A DNA stretch of 64,000 nt from Thiodubiliella sp900128405 (GCA_963682085.1 OY821614.1:1674001-1738000); one strand, 5' to 3'; positions 26,348 through 35,161 are shown, counted from the stretch's first letter. Notes: generated from the letters alone by a model not told the origin. Numbers and translations: made by a program.

Positions 26348-28612
26348 TTAATCCTTGTTAATTGGTTCTGGTGCTAATACTTGTCGATTGCCTGCACTGT
26401 TCATACTGCTGACAACACCTGAAGCTTCCATATCGTCAATAATCCGTGCAGAGCGGTTGTAGCCAATGCGTAGGTGGCGTTGCAGGTTTGAAATTGAGGC
26501 TTTGCGTGATGAGGTAACAATCTGCACTGCTTCATCATACAAGGCATCCATCTCGCCTCCCTTTTCGCCACCAGTGCCTTCGTGGGAGCCAGCGGATTCG
26601 CTGTGTGCATTTACAATGCTGTCAAGATAATTGGTTTCAGAGTGCTCACGCAAAAAGCCTACTACGCGTGCAATTTCATCATCACTAACAAAGGCACCAT
26701 GCACACGAGTTAGGTGTGAGATACCCGGTGTCATATAGAGCATATCACCCATGCCTAATAATTGCTCTGCACCGCCTTGGTCAAGAATTGTTCGAGAGTC
26801 AACTTTTGAAGTAACTTTAAAAGCGACCCGAGAAGGGATATTGGATTTAATAAGACCAGTAATGACATCAACACTTGGGCGTTGAGTAGCAATGATTAAG
26901 TGAATGCCAGCAGCACGCGCTTTTTGCCCAAGGCGTATGATGAGTGCCTCTACACGCTTGGCCTTGGCACGGTCTTCTTGTGCTAGTGAGCCTAGCATAT
27001 CGGCATACTCATCAATTACTAGCATAATTAGTGGTAATGATTCTAGTTCTGGTGCACTTTCCCCTTCTTCGGCAGTTAATTCGTTAAAGGTTGGGTCAAG
27101 TAATGGCGTGCCTTTTTCCTTGGATTTTTTAAGTTTTTCGTTAAAGCCTTCAATATTGCGAACCCCAAATTTAGCCAGTAATAAATAGCGGCGTTCCATT
27201 TCATTGACACACCACCATAGTGCTGAAGCCGCTTGATTCATATCGGTAATAACGGGTGTAAGCAAATGTGGCGTGTCTGCATAGCATGATAATTCGACAA
27301 TTTTAGGGTCAATCATAATCATTCGTACTTGTTCTGGCGTGGCTTTATAAAGCACACTTAAAATCATAGCATTTAGCCCAACAGATTTTCCCATACCCGT
27401 TGCACCTGCCACTAACAAATGTGGCATTTTTGCTAAATTTGTTATTATAGGTTGCCCGTTAATGTCTTTGCCGAGTGCCATGGTGAGCATAGAAGGTGAG
27501 TTGGAAAATACCTCGCTGGATAAAATTTCTTTTAACCCAATTGTTTCTCGCTCGGTATTTGGGATTTCTAAACCAATCACAGGTTTACCGGGAATGACAT
27601 CAACAATGCGAACGCTTTCAACCAATAAAGCACGCGCCAAATCTTTGTTTAAATTCATAATCTGTGATACTTTAACACCCGGTGCGAGAGAAAGTTCAAA
27701 TTGTGTAATGACAGGCCCTGGTGTTACTGCAGTAGTGGTCACATCAAAGCCAAAGTCTTTGAGTTTAAGCTCTACTTGACGGGATATTTCTTCAAGTTCT
27801 TGTTCAGAATAGCCTTTAATATTGACTTTGACTTCATCAAGCAGTGACAAATCAGGCAACCCACTTGAAGTTACGCCGTTAAATAGATTGAAATTCGCCA
27901 CCGCTTTGATTTTTTTTGGAGGTATGTTCTTTTGAGCCGTTAATGGACTGGGTTTTGGGGCTTTGGCTTGCTGTGCCTCAGCAAAGGCTTTGGCGACTTT
28001 TTTTGCCTCATATTTTGCACGATGTCGCACAAAACTGGCATATAACTTACCAAGTATTTTGCCAACAGAAGTAAGAATACTGTTCCATGAAGTAGCACTA
28101 GCAACGCTAAAACTAATCATCATAATGCCCAGATAAATAAGCAATGATGCCGATCCAAACAACAGACCAAAGTAATTGTGTGTCATATCACCAACCCAGC
28201 CACCAGCGGGGGAGGATGTATTTTGTGTTAGTAGTGCTGTGCTAGAAGCAAATAATATAATAGTGGCAATAAGTCGAATGGCAATAATGAGGCGACTATT
28301 TGGTTTTTTCTTGGTGTTTTTGTGAATTTTGTAGCCTAGCCAAGTTAGCGAAATTGGGGCTAAATAAGCGCCATAACCTAAGATTGATAAAGAAAAATCA
28401 CCTAAATAAGCGCCAAAAACACCTGCCAAGTTAGTTGTAGCCCCACTGAGGGCAACGCCAGACCAGGGATTTTCCTCTGGCGAGTAAGTAATCAATGCAA
28501 TAAGATAAAGTAGACTAAAGGCAACGAGTGCAATAAAAAGCACCTCGTTTTTGACACGGATATAATGAGGTTGAGTAGTATTTTTTTCCTTAGATTTGTT
28601 ATTTTTTTTCAA
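26348..28612 (-). CDS. ftsK: DNA translocase FtsK
   Basis: Septal DNA pump that resolves chromosome dimers with XerCD. At 754 residues it has four N-terminal membrane helices (to about residue 175), a short linker (about 185-245, rich in Lys/Ala/Pro) and the RecA-like motor. Walker A is GATGMGKSVGLN and Walker B LIMLVIDEYADML. The C-terminal winged-helix gamma domain reads SISNLQRHLRIGYNRSARII. The linker is much shorter than in E. coli. It is divergent from trxB. Confidence 0.96.
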   Translation of the reverse strand: MKKNNKSKEKNTTQPHYIRVKNEVLFIALVAFSLLYLIALITYSPEENPWSGVALSGATTNLAGVFGAYLGDFSLSILGYGAYLAPISLTWLGYKIHKNTKKKPNSRLIIAIRLIATIILFASSTALLTQNTSSPAGGWVGDMTHNYFGLLFGSASLLIYLGIMMISFSVASATSWNSILTSVGKILGKLYASFVRHRAKYEAKKVAKAFAEAQQAKAPKPSPLTAQKNIPPKKIKAVANFNLFNGVTSSGLPDLSLLDEVKVNIKGYSEQELEEISRQVELKLKDFGFDVTTTAVTPGPVITQFELSLAPGVKVSQIMNLNKDLARALLVESVRIVDVIPGKPVIGLEIPNTERETIGLKEILSSEVFSNSPSMLTMALGKDINGQPIITNLAKMPHLLVAGATGMGKSVGLNAMILSVLYKATPEQVRMIMIDPKIVELSCYADTPHLLTPVITDMNQAASALWWCVNEMERRYLLLAKFGVRNIEGFNEKLKKSKEKGTPLLDPTFNELTAEEGESAPELESLPLIMLVIDEYADMLGSLAQEDRAKAKRVEALIIRLGQKARAAGIHLIIATQRPSVDVITGLIKSNIPSRVAFKVTSKVDSRTILDQGGAEQLLGMGDMLYMTPGISHLTRVHGAFVSDDEIARVVGFLREHSETNYLDSIVNAHSESAGSHEGTGGEKGGEMDALYDEAVQIVTSSRKASISNLQRHLRIGYNRSARIIDDMEASGVVSSMNSAGNRQVLAPEPINKD

Positions 28613-28630
28613 GATGATTTGCGCTTACTT

Positions 28631-28636
28631 TATAAT
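28631..28636 (+). promoter_or_regulatory. -10 box upstream of trxB
   Basis: TATAAT 38 bases before the trxB ATG; TTTCAA 18 bases upstream is a possible -35. It lies in the 61-bp divergent gap with ftsK. Confidence 0.45.
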
Positions 28637-28673
28637 ATTCATAATTTAGCAATTATAAAGGGTTGGTGTGTCA

Positions 28674-29618
28674 ATGAGTGAAAATAAACATTGTAAAGTA
28701 TTAATTGTTGGCTCTGGCCCCGCAGGTTATTCTGCGGCGATTTATGCAGCCAGAGCGAATCTTAGTCCAGTAATTATTAGCGGCATGGAGCAAGGCGGCC
28801 AGTTAATGAGTACCACCGATGTGGACAATTGGCCGGGAGACAATGAGGGCGTACAAGGGCCTGATTTGATGGTGCGTATGCAACAACATGCGGAGCGTTT
28901 TAATACCGAAATTATTAACGACACCATTACTAAGGTTGATTTTTCCGCTCGCCCGTTTACATTAAACAGTGCCACAACTACTTACACTGCTGATGCTGTC
29001 ATTATTGCCACAGGTGCAAGTGCGCGTTATTTGGGTTTACCTTCAGAAGAAGCATTTAAAGGTAAAGGTGTCAGTGCTTGTGCAACCTGTGATGGCTTTT
29101 TTTACCGAGGGCAAAAAGTTGCGGTGATTGGTGGCGGTAATACTGCAGTAGAAGAGGCGTTATTTTTGTCAAATATTGCAGACCATGTAACGATTATTCA
29201 CCGTAGAGATAAATTTTCTAGTGAAAAGATTTTGTCCGACCAGTTAATTGAAAAGTCAAAAACAGGCAATATTACCATTGAATATAACTACAATCTTGAT
29301 GAAGTATTAGGCGATGATGCAGGTGTAACAGGTTTGCGATTAAAGAACAATGATGGTAGCACCAAAGATATTGAAGTGCATGGCGTGTTTATTGCCATCG
29401 GACATACCCCTAATACAGGTATTTTTGAAGGCAGTTTAGAGATGAATCACGGCTATATTCAAGTGCAAAGTGGCACACAAGGTAATGCCACTCAAGCCAG
29501 CATTGAGGGTGTCTTTGCAGCAGGTGATGTGGCAGACCATATTTATCGTCAAGCCATTACTTCGGCAGGCTCAGGTTGTATGGCAGCGCTGGATGCCGAA
29601 AGGTTTTTAGGAGAGTAA
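28674..29618 (+). CDS. trxB: Thioredoxin reductase
   Basis: FAD/NADPH disulfide reductase that keeps thioredoxin reduced in the cytoplasm. It is 314 residues. FAD-binding VGSGPAGYSAAIYAARA is at the N-terminus, the redox centre is CATC (SACATCDGFF, ~residues 137-146), and the NADPH motif is GGGNTAVEEALF. The C-terminal FAD segment is GVFAAGDVADH. GTG at 28668 is in frame but ATG 28674 fits the family start. It is divergent from ftsK, a conserved neighbourhood. Confidence 0.96.
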   Translation: MSENKHCKVLIVGSGPAGYSAAIYAARANLSPVIISGMEQGGQLMSTTDVDNWPGDNEGVQGPDLMVRMQQHAERFNTEIINDTITKVDFSARPFTLNSATTTYTADAVIIATGASARYLGLPSEEAFKGKGVSACATCDGFFYRGQKVAVIGGGNTAVEEALFLSNIADHVTIIHRRDKFSSEKILSDQLIEKSKTGNITIEYNYNLDEVLGDDAGVTGLRLKNNDGSTKDIEVHGVFIAIGHTPNTGIFEGSLEMNHGYIQVQSGTQGNATQASIEGVFAAGDVADHIYRQAITSAGSGCMAALDAERFLGE

Positions 29619-29627
29619 TTTTGCAGG

Positions 29628-29633
29628 TATAAT
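29628..29633 (+). promoter_or_regulatory. -10 box for tRNA-Phe
   Basis: TATAAT 14 bases before the mature tRNA 5' end, with no clear -35. It overlaps the space just after the trxB stop. Confidence 0.5.
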
Positions 29634-29647
29634 TGCTACTTTTTTAA

Positions 29648-29723
29648 GGCCACATAGCTCAGTTGGTAGAGCAAGGGATTGAAAATCCCTGTGTCCCTAG
29701 TTCAATTCTAGGTGTGGCCACCA
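29648..29723 (+). tRNA. tRNA-Phe (GAA)
   Basis: 76 nt with encoded CCA. The acceptor stem GGCCACA pairs with TGTGGCC. The anticodon arm is AGGGA-TTGAAAA-TCCCT, giving anticodon GAA. The D loop (AGCTCAGTTGGTAGAGC) and T arm (CCTAG-TTCAATT-CTAGG) are canonical. Confidence 0.97.
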
Positions 29724-29730
29724 TTTTTTA

Positions 29731-29760
29731 AAAAGCCTGTATTTATACAGGCTTTTTTTT
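29731..29760 (+). terminator. Intrinsic terminator of tRNA-Phe
   Basis: AAAAGCCTGTAT TT ATACAGGC followed by eight T: a strong stem with U-run 8 bases after the tRNA CCA. Confidence 0.88.
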
Positions 29761-29996
29761 GGATTAAAAAAAATATACCATAAGAGATCTGATGGGGACA
29801 AATCTAGTCGAAATAAGGATGGCAGAATTAGGGGCAAGCATAAAAAACCTTAATCAGCACAAAAAAACCACGAATAAAGCGGCTTAAGTATGCTGAAGAA
29901 AAGCAAGGGATTGCCTCTTGTTCGGCTTAAATTAAACTCAGATGTTGCTAAATTATGGTGTCATTAAATATATTAGTATTTATTTATACAATAAAC
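29761..29996. other. Intergenic, no gene seen
   Basis: Between the tRNA terminator and the small-RNA promoter. Only short frames broken by stops are found on either strand (longest about 31 codons near 29791), without recognisable family. Confidence 0.4.
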
Positions 29997-30024
29997 TTGT
30001 AATATTATAAAATAGTGATATAAT
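29997..30024 (+). promoter_or_regulatory. Sigma-70 promoter of candidate small RNA
   Basis: TTGTAA (29997-30002), 16-bp spacer, TATAAT (30019-30024). Predicted start near 30031, exactly where the first stem of the RNA begins. Confidence 0.65.
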
Positions 30025-30030
30025 TTTTCA

Positions 30031-30179
30031 TGTGCCACCATTCTCCCCCAAGAACTTATCCTCTCCTCAAGAGATAAATTGGTGGCACACTTATTCGTAG
30101 TAAGTGTCAAATAAAAAAAGTATTGACACTTAATACACCAAAAAGCGTTATTAACTGTTTGTTAATAACGCTTTTTTTT
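30031..30179 (+). ncRNA. Candidate trans-acting small RNA, about 149 nt
   Basis: No ORF, but a well-formed transcript unit. Stem 1: TGTGCCACCA (30031-30040) with TGGTGGCACA (30080-30089), perfect 10 bp. Inside it, TTAT-C-CTCT pairs with AGAG-ATAA around loop CCTCA. Stem 2: TAAGTGTCAA (30101-30110) with TTGACACTTA (30123-30132), perfect 10 bp. Then a strong terminator at 30141-30175. Unpaired C/U-rich stretches (TTCTCCCCCAAG, and the CCTCA loop) are complementary to SD sequences, suggesting base-pairing with mRNA leaders. It is next to ygfB. It does not resemble 6S RNA, tmRNA, RNase P RNA or SRP RNA. Family unknown to me. Confidence 0.6.
30141..30178. terminator. Strong terminator of the small RNA, usable both ways
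   Basis: AAAAGCGTTATTAAC, loop TGTTT, GTTAATAACGC with T8. The A run on the left arm makes it also a plausible terminator for ygfB on the minus strand, whose stop is 35 bases away. Confidence 0.9.
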
Positions 30180-30212
30180 GGACGCTGCTTATTCTTAACT
30201 TTATCAGTATGC

Positions 30213-30770
30213 TTAATGTAGCGTATCTGTAGATATATAATCTTGTTTGGAAGGTTGTAAAGTTTCTTGAATAAGTAAGGTGCCCATACGCACAAATTCG
30301 ATAATTTCACTCAAATCATTTGCATTCTCTTCACCGTCTAAAACCTCGCCATCCAATTGAGATATTTCACTAAAGTCTTTAATTATTTCCAGTATATCCT
30401 CGTCATGAGTGGATATTTTTTGCAAGCCTAAGCCGACTAAAAATCCTTGACACCACTGAATCAATGTATCGGCCTGCTCTTTTAGTGCACAGTCTTCATC
30501 GGCAATTAGCAGTTGAAAATTAAGCGTTTCATCGCCAAGTTGTAAGAGCGTGTTATTGTAAACTTGTGCCAATTTCTCATGGGCAGATTTTTCATTGAGA
30601 TTGTCAAAATCAATGCTTACCAGCACTTCATTTAGCCATTCATCTAACGAAAGGTTAGGCTTGACACAGGCAAAGCCACATAAAATACCATGTGCACTGG
30701 CAATTGTATCATCAGTATTTAAGTGATGCAGGGTGTTTTTGACTTCGTCGTAGTTAACTATATTTTCCAT
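30213..30770 (-). CDS. ygfB: YgfB/UPF0149 family protein
   Basis: A 185-residue alpha-helical acidic protein of the YgfB family: ASAHGILCGFACVKPNLSLD near the N-terminus, WCQGFLVGLGLQK in the middle and a conserved acidic EIIEFVRMGTLLI near the C-terminus. The molecular role is not settled; in Pseudomonas YgfB represses an AlpA-regulated programme. It is the last gene of the mltB-ruvX-pyrB-ygfB run, 3 bp after pyrB. The usual neighbours pepP/ubiH/zapA are not here. Confidence 0.85.
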   Translation of the reverse strand: MENIVNYDEVKNTLHHLNTDDTIASAHGILCGFACVKPNLSLDEWLNEVLVSIDFDNLNEKSAHEKLAQVYNNTLLQLGDETLNFQLLIADEDCALKEQADTLIQWCQGFLVGLGLQKISTHDEDILEIIKDFSEISQLDGEVLDGEENANDLSEIIEFVRMGTLLIQETLQPSKQDYISTDTLH

Positions 30771-30773
30771 ATT

Positions 30774-31727
30774 TTATGATTTTCCAGCTAAAATTTCCAT
30801 CACTGCCATACGCACAGCGATACCATTTGTAACTTGTTGAAGAATGACAGATTGATTGCTATCAGCAACGGACGAATCAATCTCAATGCCACGATTGATT
30901 GGGCCAGGGTGCATAACAATCGCATCAGATTTGGCCAGTGCTAGTCGTTCAAGCGTTAAGCCATAATTGCTAAAATATTCCTGCTCGTTGGGAATATCAA
31001 CCTCAAGCATACGCTCTTTTTGTAAACGCAATACGATGATCACATCGCAATCTTTAATACCGATTTCAATATTATCAATACACTGTGCGTTGTAACCATC
31101 ATATTGCAGCCCTGCTGGTGCTATTAGGCGGATGTCAGTTGTGCCTAGCGTTTTGAGTGCTTGAATGTTGGAATGTGCCACGCGTGAATGCACAATATCG
31201 CCCACAATTGCCACTGAAAGGTTCTCAAAACTTTGCTTATGTTGGCGAATGGTGAGCATATCTAATAGTGCTTGTGTTGGGTGTGCATTAACCCCATCTC
31301 CAGCATTTAAAATAGTAATATTATTGAGATTTTCAGCCACATAATGCGGTAGACCACTTTGTTTGTGGCGAACAACAAACATATCAATTTGCATGGCTTG
31401 GAGCGTGTGCATGGTATCAAGCAAATCTTCATTTTTCTTGAGAGCCGAGTTAGCGAGATCAACATTAATAACATTAGCACTACTACGCATTGCAGCAATT
31501 TCAAAGGTATTTCGGGTTCGGGTTGATGGTTCAAAAAACAGATTTGCCACACTCATATCATCCAGTGCTTTAGATTTTTTTAGGTTGCCTTGGTCGTCAA
31601 TTAGATTATCAGCAACATCTAGGATATGGGTCAATTGATTTTTAGAAAGACCTTTGAGCCCCAATAAGTGGATTAATTTTCCAGCAGAGTCTAGCTGAAT
31701 GTCGTTGCTAATCAAGTCTTTTTTCAT
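30774..31727 (-). CDS. pyrB: Aspartate carbamoyltransferase catalytic subunit
   Basis: Joins carbamoyl phosphate and aspartate in pyrimidine synthesis. It is 317 residues. FFEPSTRTRNTFEIA is the carbamoyl-phosphate loop (STRTR), followed by GDGVNAHPTQALLDMLT and IVLRLQKERM, and HPGPINRGIEID near the end. No pyrI or pyrC-like gene is adjacent. The 5' end overlaps the 3' end of ruvX by 20 bp in a different frame. Confidence 0.95.
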   Translation of the reverse strand: MKKDLISNDIQLDSAGKLIHLLGLKGLSKNQLTHILDVADNLIDDQGNLKKSKALDDMSVANLFFEPSTRTRNTFEIAAMRSSANVINVDLANSALKKNEDLLDTMHTLQAMQIDMFVVRHKQSGLPHYVAENLNNITILNAGDGVNAHPTQALLDMLTIRQHKQSFENLSVAIVGDIVHSRVAHSNIQALKTLGTTDIRLIAPAGLQYDGYNAQCIDNIEIGIKDCDVIIVLRLQKERMLEVDIPNEQEYFSNYGLTLERLALAKSDAIVMHPGPINRGIEIDSSVADSNQSVILQQVTNGIAVRMAVMEILAGKS

Positions 31728-32136
31728 TGAGCCATGTTTGTAATATTAACTGTGAGGATTGTTTGTCAACATCACCCCGTTTTGCATTTGGGTGATAATG
31801 GTTGTATTTTAATTGTTTTTTAGCATCAAATGAGGATAAATATTCATCAATAAATACCGTTTCAATGTTGTATCTATTGGCAAGTTTGCGTCCAAAGGAT
31901 TTGGCAATAAAGGTCATCTCTTGTGCCTTTCCGTCCTTATCGAGTGGTAGTCCAATAATAAATTTACTAACATTGTGGGCGTTAATAATCTCATCAAAAC
32001 CTACAAAATTAGTAGACCCATCTTTATTGTTTTTAACCACGCCAATACCCTTGGCTGTATGTGTTAGGCTATTGGCGATGGCAACACCTGTGCGTTTTGT
32101 GCCGACATCAAAGCCTAGATAAGTTTCAATGCCCAC
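31708..32136 (-). CDS. ruvX: YqgF/RuvX family Holliday junction resolvase-like protein
   Basis: A 142-residue RNase H-fold protein; E. coli YqgF processes the 5' end of pre-16S rRNA. The first acidic residue is in GFDVGTKRTGVAIA, the second in FIIGLPLDKDGKAQEM, and FIDEYLSSFDA carries the third acidic site. Normal length. It follows mltB by 3 bp and overlaps pyrB by 20 bp. Confidence 0.92.
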   Translation of the reverse strand: MGIETYLGFDVGTKRTGVAIANSLTHTAKGIGVVKNNKDGSTNFVGFDEIINAHNVSKFIIGLPLDKDGKAQEMTFIAKSFGRKLANRYNIETVFIDEYLSSFDAKKQLKYNHYHPNAKRGDVDKQSSQLILQTWLNEKRLD

Positions 32137-32139
32137 TAA

Positions 32140-33348
32140 CTAGAGCGTTTTGAGTCGTTGAAATAACTGATAGCCTACATAACCATCAATTGGCAGCCCT
32201 TGAGAGCGCTGAAATTGTCGTGCTGCATGACGCGTTTTTGGACCTGAAATACCATCGGGTTTACCCGTATCAAATCCTAAGTCATTAAGGGTCATTTGAA
32301 TAAAAGCAATATCATCTCGATTGAGCAATGGTTCAATAATCGGTTCAGCCGTTAGCGTCTGATTGTTCAACAATTTATCAGACAAATGCCCAACAGATAA
32401 AGCATACAAAATTGAGCGATTCCATCTGAGAATAGCATGAAAATTACGATACACTAAAAAGGCAGGACCATTCACACCCATTGGCAAAATTAACGATGCT
32501 TTGATCGATGCTTTGGGTAAGTCTTCACCTGCTGCATTGCGAATACCTAGTTTTTGCCATTTGCCAATCGGTTTTTTTATTTTTAAGGTTGCCAATGAAA
32601 AGTCAAAACCAATGGGGACGGTTACTTCACGCCCCCATTTTTCACCCCTGTGCCAACCAATACGCTTGAGAAAGTTAGAACTTGAATGAAAAATATCTAT
32701 CTTACTATGCCACAAATCCAATTTACCGTTGTTGTCTGCATCTATGGCATAAGCCGCAACATTACTAGGCATAAACTGCGTATTGCCCATTGCCCCAGCC
32801 CACGAACCTTGTGCATCAAATGGTAATTTACCTTCGTCAATCAATTTGAGTAGCACCAATAATTCATGGGTAAAGAATTTACGCCGACGCAAATCAAAAC
32901 TCAGTGTTGCCAATGAGCGCACTAAATTCATTTTGCCAACATTTTTGCCGTAGTTGGTTTCCAAGCCCCAAAATGCCACTAAAATTGAGGGTGGTATGCC
33001 ATATTTTTGATAAACAGTATTTAATAACGCTTGGTTTTCTTTAAGTTTAATTTTGCCTTTTTCTAAACGATTGGCACTTACTCTTGAGGTAATATAACGC
33101 CAAAAGTTTAGGCTAAATTCCGCTTGATTGCGGTCATATTTGATGACTTTTGGATTTGGTGTTAATCCTGTCAAAGCAAGATCAAGCGTTGCCTTTGATA
33201 TGCCTTGTGCCATTGCTTGGATGCGAATATCTTCCAAAAATGCCTCAAAACTTTGTGCATTTTCAACACTAAGGGTATCATCTTTGGCATTAGCAACGCT
33301 TGAATACGCTGATACGGCAAAGATAAAAAGGAATATGAATCGAAACAT
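32140..33348 (-). CDS. mltB: Lytic murein transglycosylase B with peptidoglycan-binding domain
   Basis: Cuts glycan strands to 1,6-anhydro ends. It is 402 residues from ATG 33348, which gives a signal peptide (FRFIFLFIFAVSAYSSVANA); the open frame runs to 33468 but lacks a fitting signal there. The SLT_2 domain has catalytic Glu in AFWGLETNYGKNVG and GAMGNTQFMPSN. The C-terminal ~65 residues are a PG_binding_1 repeat (LNDLGFDTGKPDGISGPKTR). There is no lipobox Cys, so it is soluble periplasmic. Its 5' end overlaps that of divergent apbE by 14 bp. Confidence 0.9.
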   Translation of the reverse strand: MFRFIFLFIFAVSAYSSVANAKDDTLSVENAQSFEAFLEDIRIQAMAQGISKATLDLALTGLTPNPKVIKYDRNQAEFSLNFWRYITSRVSANRLEKGKIKLKENQALLNTVYQKYGIPPSILVAFWGLETNYGKNVGKMNLVRSLATLSFDLRRRKFFTHELLVLLKLIDEGKLPFDAQGSWAGAMGNTQFMPSNVAAYAIDADNNGKLDLWHSKIDIFHSSSNFLKRIGWHRGEKWGREVTVPIGFDFSLATLKIKKPIGKWQKLGIRNAAGEDLPKASIKASLILPMGVNGPAFLVYRNFHAILRWNRSILYALSVGHLSDKLLNNQTLTAEPIIEPLLNRDDIAFIQMTLNDLGFDTGKPDGISGPKTRHAARQFQRSQGLPIDGYVGYQLFQRLKTL

Positions 33349-34288
33349 AGCAAAATTATACCTTATTGGCATCGCTTTTTTGTTGCTTGGTGGTTGTGAA
33401 AAAATAAACGCCATTACTGGCTCAACTATGGGAACTACTTGGACGGTAAAAACCATTGGTAGCCACATTATTTCTCAGCAAGTCGTTGATGCTAGATTGG
33501 TAACAATTAACCAAATATTTTCTACTTGGAATGCAAAATCTGAATTGTCTTTGTTCAATAAAAAACCAATACAGCAATGGATACCCGTATCTGATGAATT
33601 GTTTTATGTGCTAAAAAAATCCAAAGAAATTTACCAACAAACCCACGGCTATTTTGACCCAGGTATTGGGCGTTTGATTGACATTTGGGGTTTTGGCGTT
33701 AATAAAATCGAACAAAAGCCCAATCGCCATCAAGTGCAAAAATCTTTATATAATAGTTCCATTCGTTATTTGATGCTCAAAGGTGGCGTTAATAAGGCAA
33801 TTAAAAAAACCAGAGACATTCACATTGACTTATCAGCCATCGCTAAAGGCTATGCCGTTGATGAAATCGCCAAACTACTGAATAGTAAAAACTATCTTGT
33901 AGAAATTGGCGGTGAAGTGCGAAGCCGTGGTAAGCACAATGGCAAGCTATGGATGTTAGGCATTGAGCAACCAAACAATCCCATTCCCATTCCTATCAAG
34001 CCTAATAACCAGTCAATTGCCACCTCAGGCAACTATCGTAATTATTTTATTTGGGAGGGTCAGCGTTATATGCATATCCTTAACCCAAATACGGGGCTTC
34101 CTGCTAACAGCGACTTGGCATCAGTCAGTGTTCTGCACCCTCAAACTATGATAGCAGATGCCTACGCCACCGCAATGATGGCAATGGGTAGCAAAAAAGC
34201 AACTGCACTGGCAAAGCGCCTAAATTTATCAGTCGTATTGATTTTAAATCAGCGTGCTAATTTTGACATTAGCAAGATAAACTTGTGA
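33335..34288 (+). CDS. apbE: FAD:protein FMN transferase (ApbE), lipoprotein
   Basis: Attaches FMN covalently to periplasm-facing subunits such as RnfG/NqrC. It is 317 residues from ATG 33335 (AAAAAGGAAT upstream). The lipobox is FLLLGGC (Cys22), followed by TGSTMGTTWTVK. Other family segments are YFDPGIGRLIDIWGFG, DIHIDLSAIAKGYAVDEI, VEIGGEVRSRG and HILNPNTGLPA. The start lies within the first codons of mltB on the opposite strand. No rnf/nqr gene is in the window. Confidence 0.92.
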   Translation: MNRNIAKLYLIGIAFLLLGGCEKINAITGSTMGTTWTVKTIGSHIISQQVVDARLVTINQIFSTWNAKSELSLFNKKPIQQWIPVSDELFYVLKKSKEIYQQTHGYFDPGIGRLIDIWGFGVNKIEQKPNRHQVQKSLYNSSIRYLMLKGGVNKAIKKTRDIHIDLSAIAKGYAVDEIAKLLNSKNYLVEIGGEVRSRGKHNGKLWMLGIEQPNNPIPIPIKPNNQSIATSGNYRNYFIWEGQRYMHILNPNTGLPANSDLASVSVLHPQTMIADAYATAMMAMGSKKATALAKRLNLSVVLILNQRANFDISKINL

Positions 34289-34318
34289 TTCGCCTATTTT
34301 CTTTGTGAATATTTGAGC

Positions 34319-35161
34319 TTATAATTTCTTAGACAAGCTAAATGCACCACGAATTTGACCTAGAGAATAGCCTGTTGCTTTGTCATTTGGATAATGTTTG
34401 TCAATTGCACTTTTAATATTTTTTGCAATATTTTTAGAATGACAACTCAAGCAAACTCCTTGCACACCTTGGGCTTTCATAAATCTAAACTCACCGTTAA
34501 CCATTTCTGAATAGGCCATTTTTTTCGCACTTTCGCCATTACTTTGTCTCTTGTCAAACATCTTTAGAACTTTTCTCTCCCAATTGTCAGGCTTGGCACT
34601 CGGGTTACGATTTTTTAAACTTACTCTTTTAATGGTCCATTCTTTGTTTTGTTGATTGATATTTTTGGTAATTTCAGGTGCTTTAACTGCACAAAACTCA
34701 ACTGCATGCTCCAATCCTTTTGTTTTAATTGCTTTTTTTAGTGCTGGCTTTAAGGCGTTGCCAAACTGTTTTACCAAGTCAATTGCTTCTTTACTTAATT
34801 TTTGTTTTTTAGTAGCCTTCATTTTGTCAGCAACCTTCATTTTGTCAGTAGCCTTCATTTTGTCAGCCATTTTGTCAGCAACCTTCATTTTGTCAGTCAT
34901 TTTATTAGCAACCTTCATTTTGTCAGTAGCCTTCATTTTGTCAGCCATTTTGTCAGCAACCTTCATTTTGTCAGTCATTTTATTAGCAACCTTCATTTTG
35001 TCAGCCATTTTGTCAGCATCTACTTTATCAGTGCTTATTTTGTTTGTAGTGCTTACCTTGTTGGTGGCAGCGCTTATTTCGTCAATAGTGTTTTCTTCCT
35101 TTTCGTTGTAAAAGCAAGAAGTTGATAAAATAGCAATAAGTATAGTAATAAATAATTTCAT
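34319..35161 (-). CDS. DUF3365/Tll0287-like haem-binding lipoprotein with repeat linker
   Basis: A 280-residue protein. Lipobox AILSTSC (Cys16) implies an outer or inner membrane lipoprotein. Residues ~48-118 are a low-complexity linker made of DKM/KV units. From ~120 follows a Tll0287-like domain with AVEFCAVKAPEITK and a haem-attachment motif CLSCH near residue 237. The domain normally serves as a redox or sensor haem module; the partner is unknown. It converges on apbE. The linker varies by whole repeat units, so its length is probably unstable. Confidence 0.75.
   Translation of the reverse strand: MKLFITILIAILSTSCFYNEKEENTIDEISAATNKVSTTNKISTDKVDADKMADKMKVANKMTDKMKVADKMADKMKATDKMKVANKMTDKMKVADKMADKMKATDKMKVADKMKATKKQKLSKEAIDLVKQFGNALKPALKKAIKTKGLEHAVEFCAVKAPEITKNINQQNKEWTIKRVSLKNRNPSAKPDNWERKVLKMFDKRQSNGESAKKMAYSEMVNGEFRFMKAQGVQGVCLSCHSKNIAKNIKSAIDKHYPNDKATGYSLGQIRGAFSLSKKL
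34797..35035 (-). repeat. Nested coding repeat in the haem lipoprotein linker
   Basis: Encodes runs such as ADKMADKMKATDKMKVANKM followed by TDKMKV, a 26-residue (78-bp) unit present about two and a half times and itself built of shorter DKM units. The DNA copies are nearly identical (attttgtcagcaaccttc blocks), pointing to recent slippage or recombination. Confidence 0.85.

Noticed and set aside
30031..30179. 6S RNA, suggested by the ygfB neighbourhood, or a Csr/Rsm-type RNA
   Set aside because: No long rod with central bubble; independent stem-loops instead. The plus strand has no GGA loops, and promoter and terminator both point to the plus strand.
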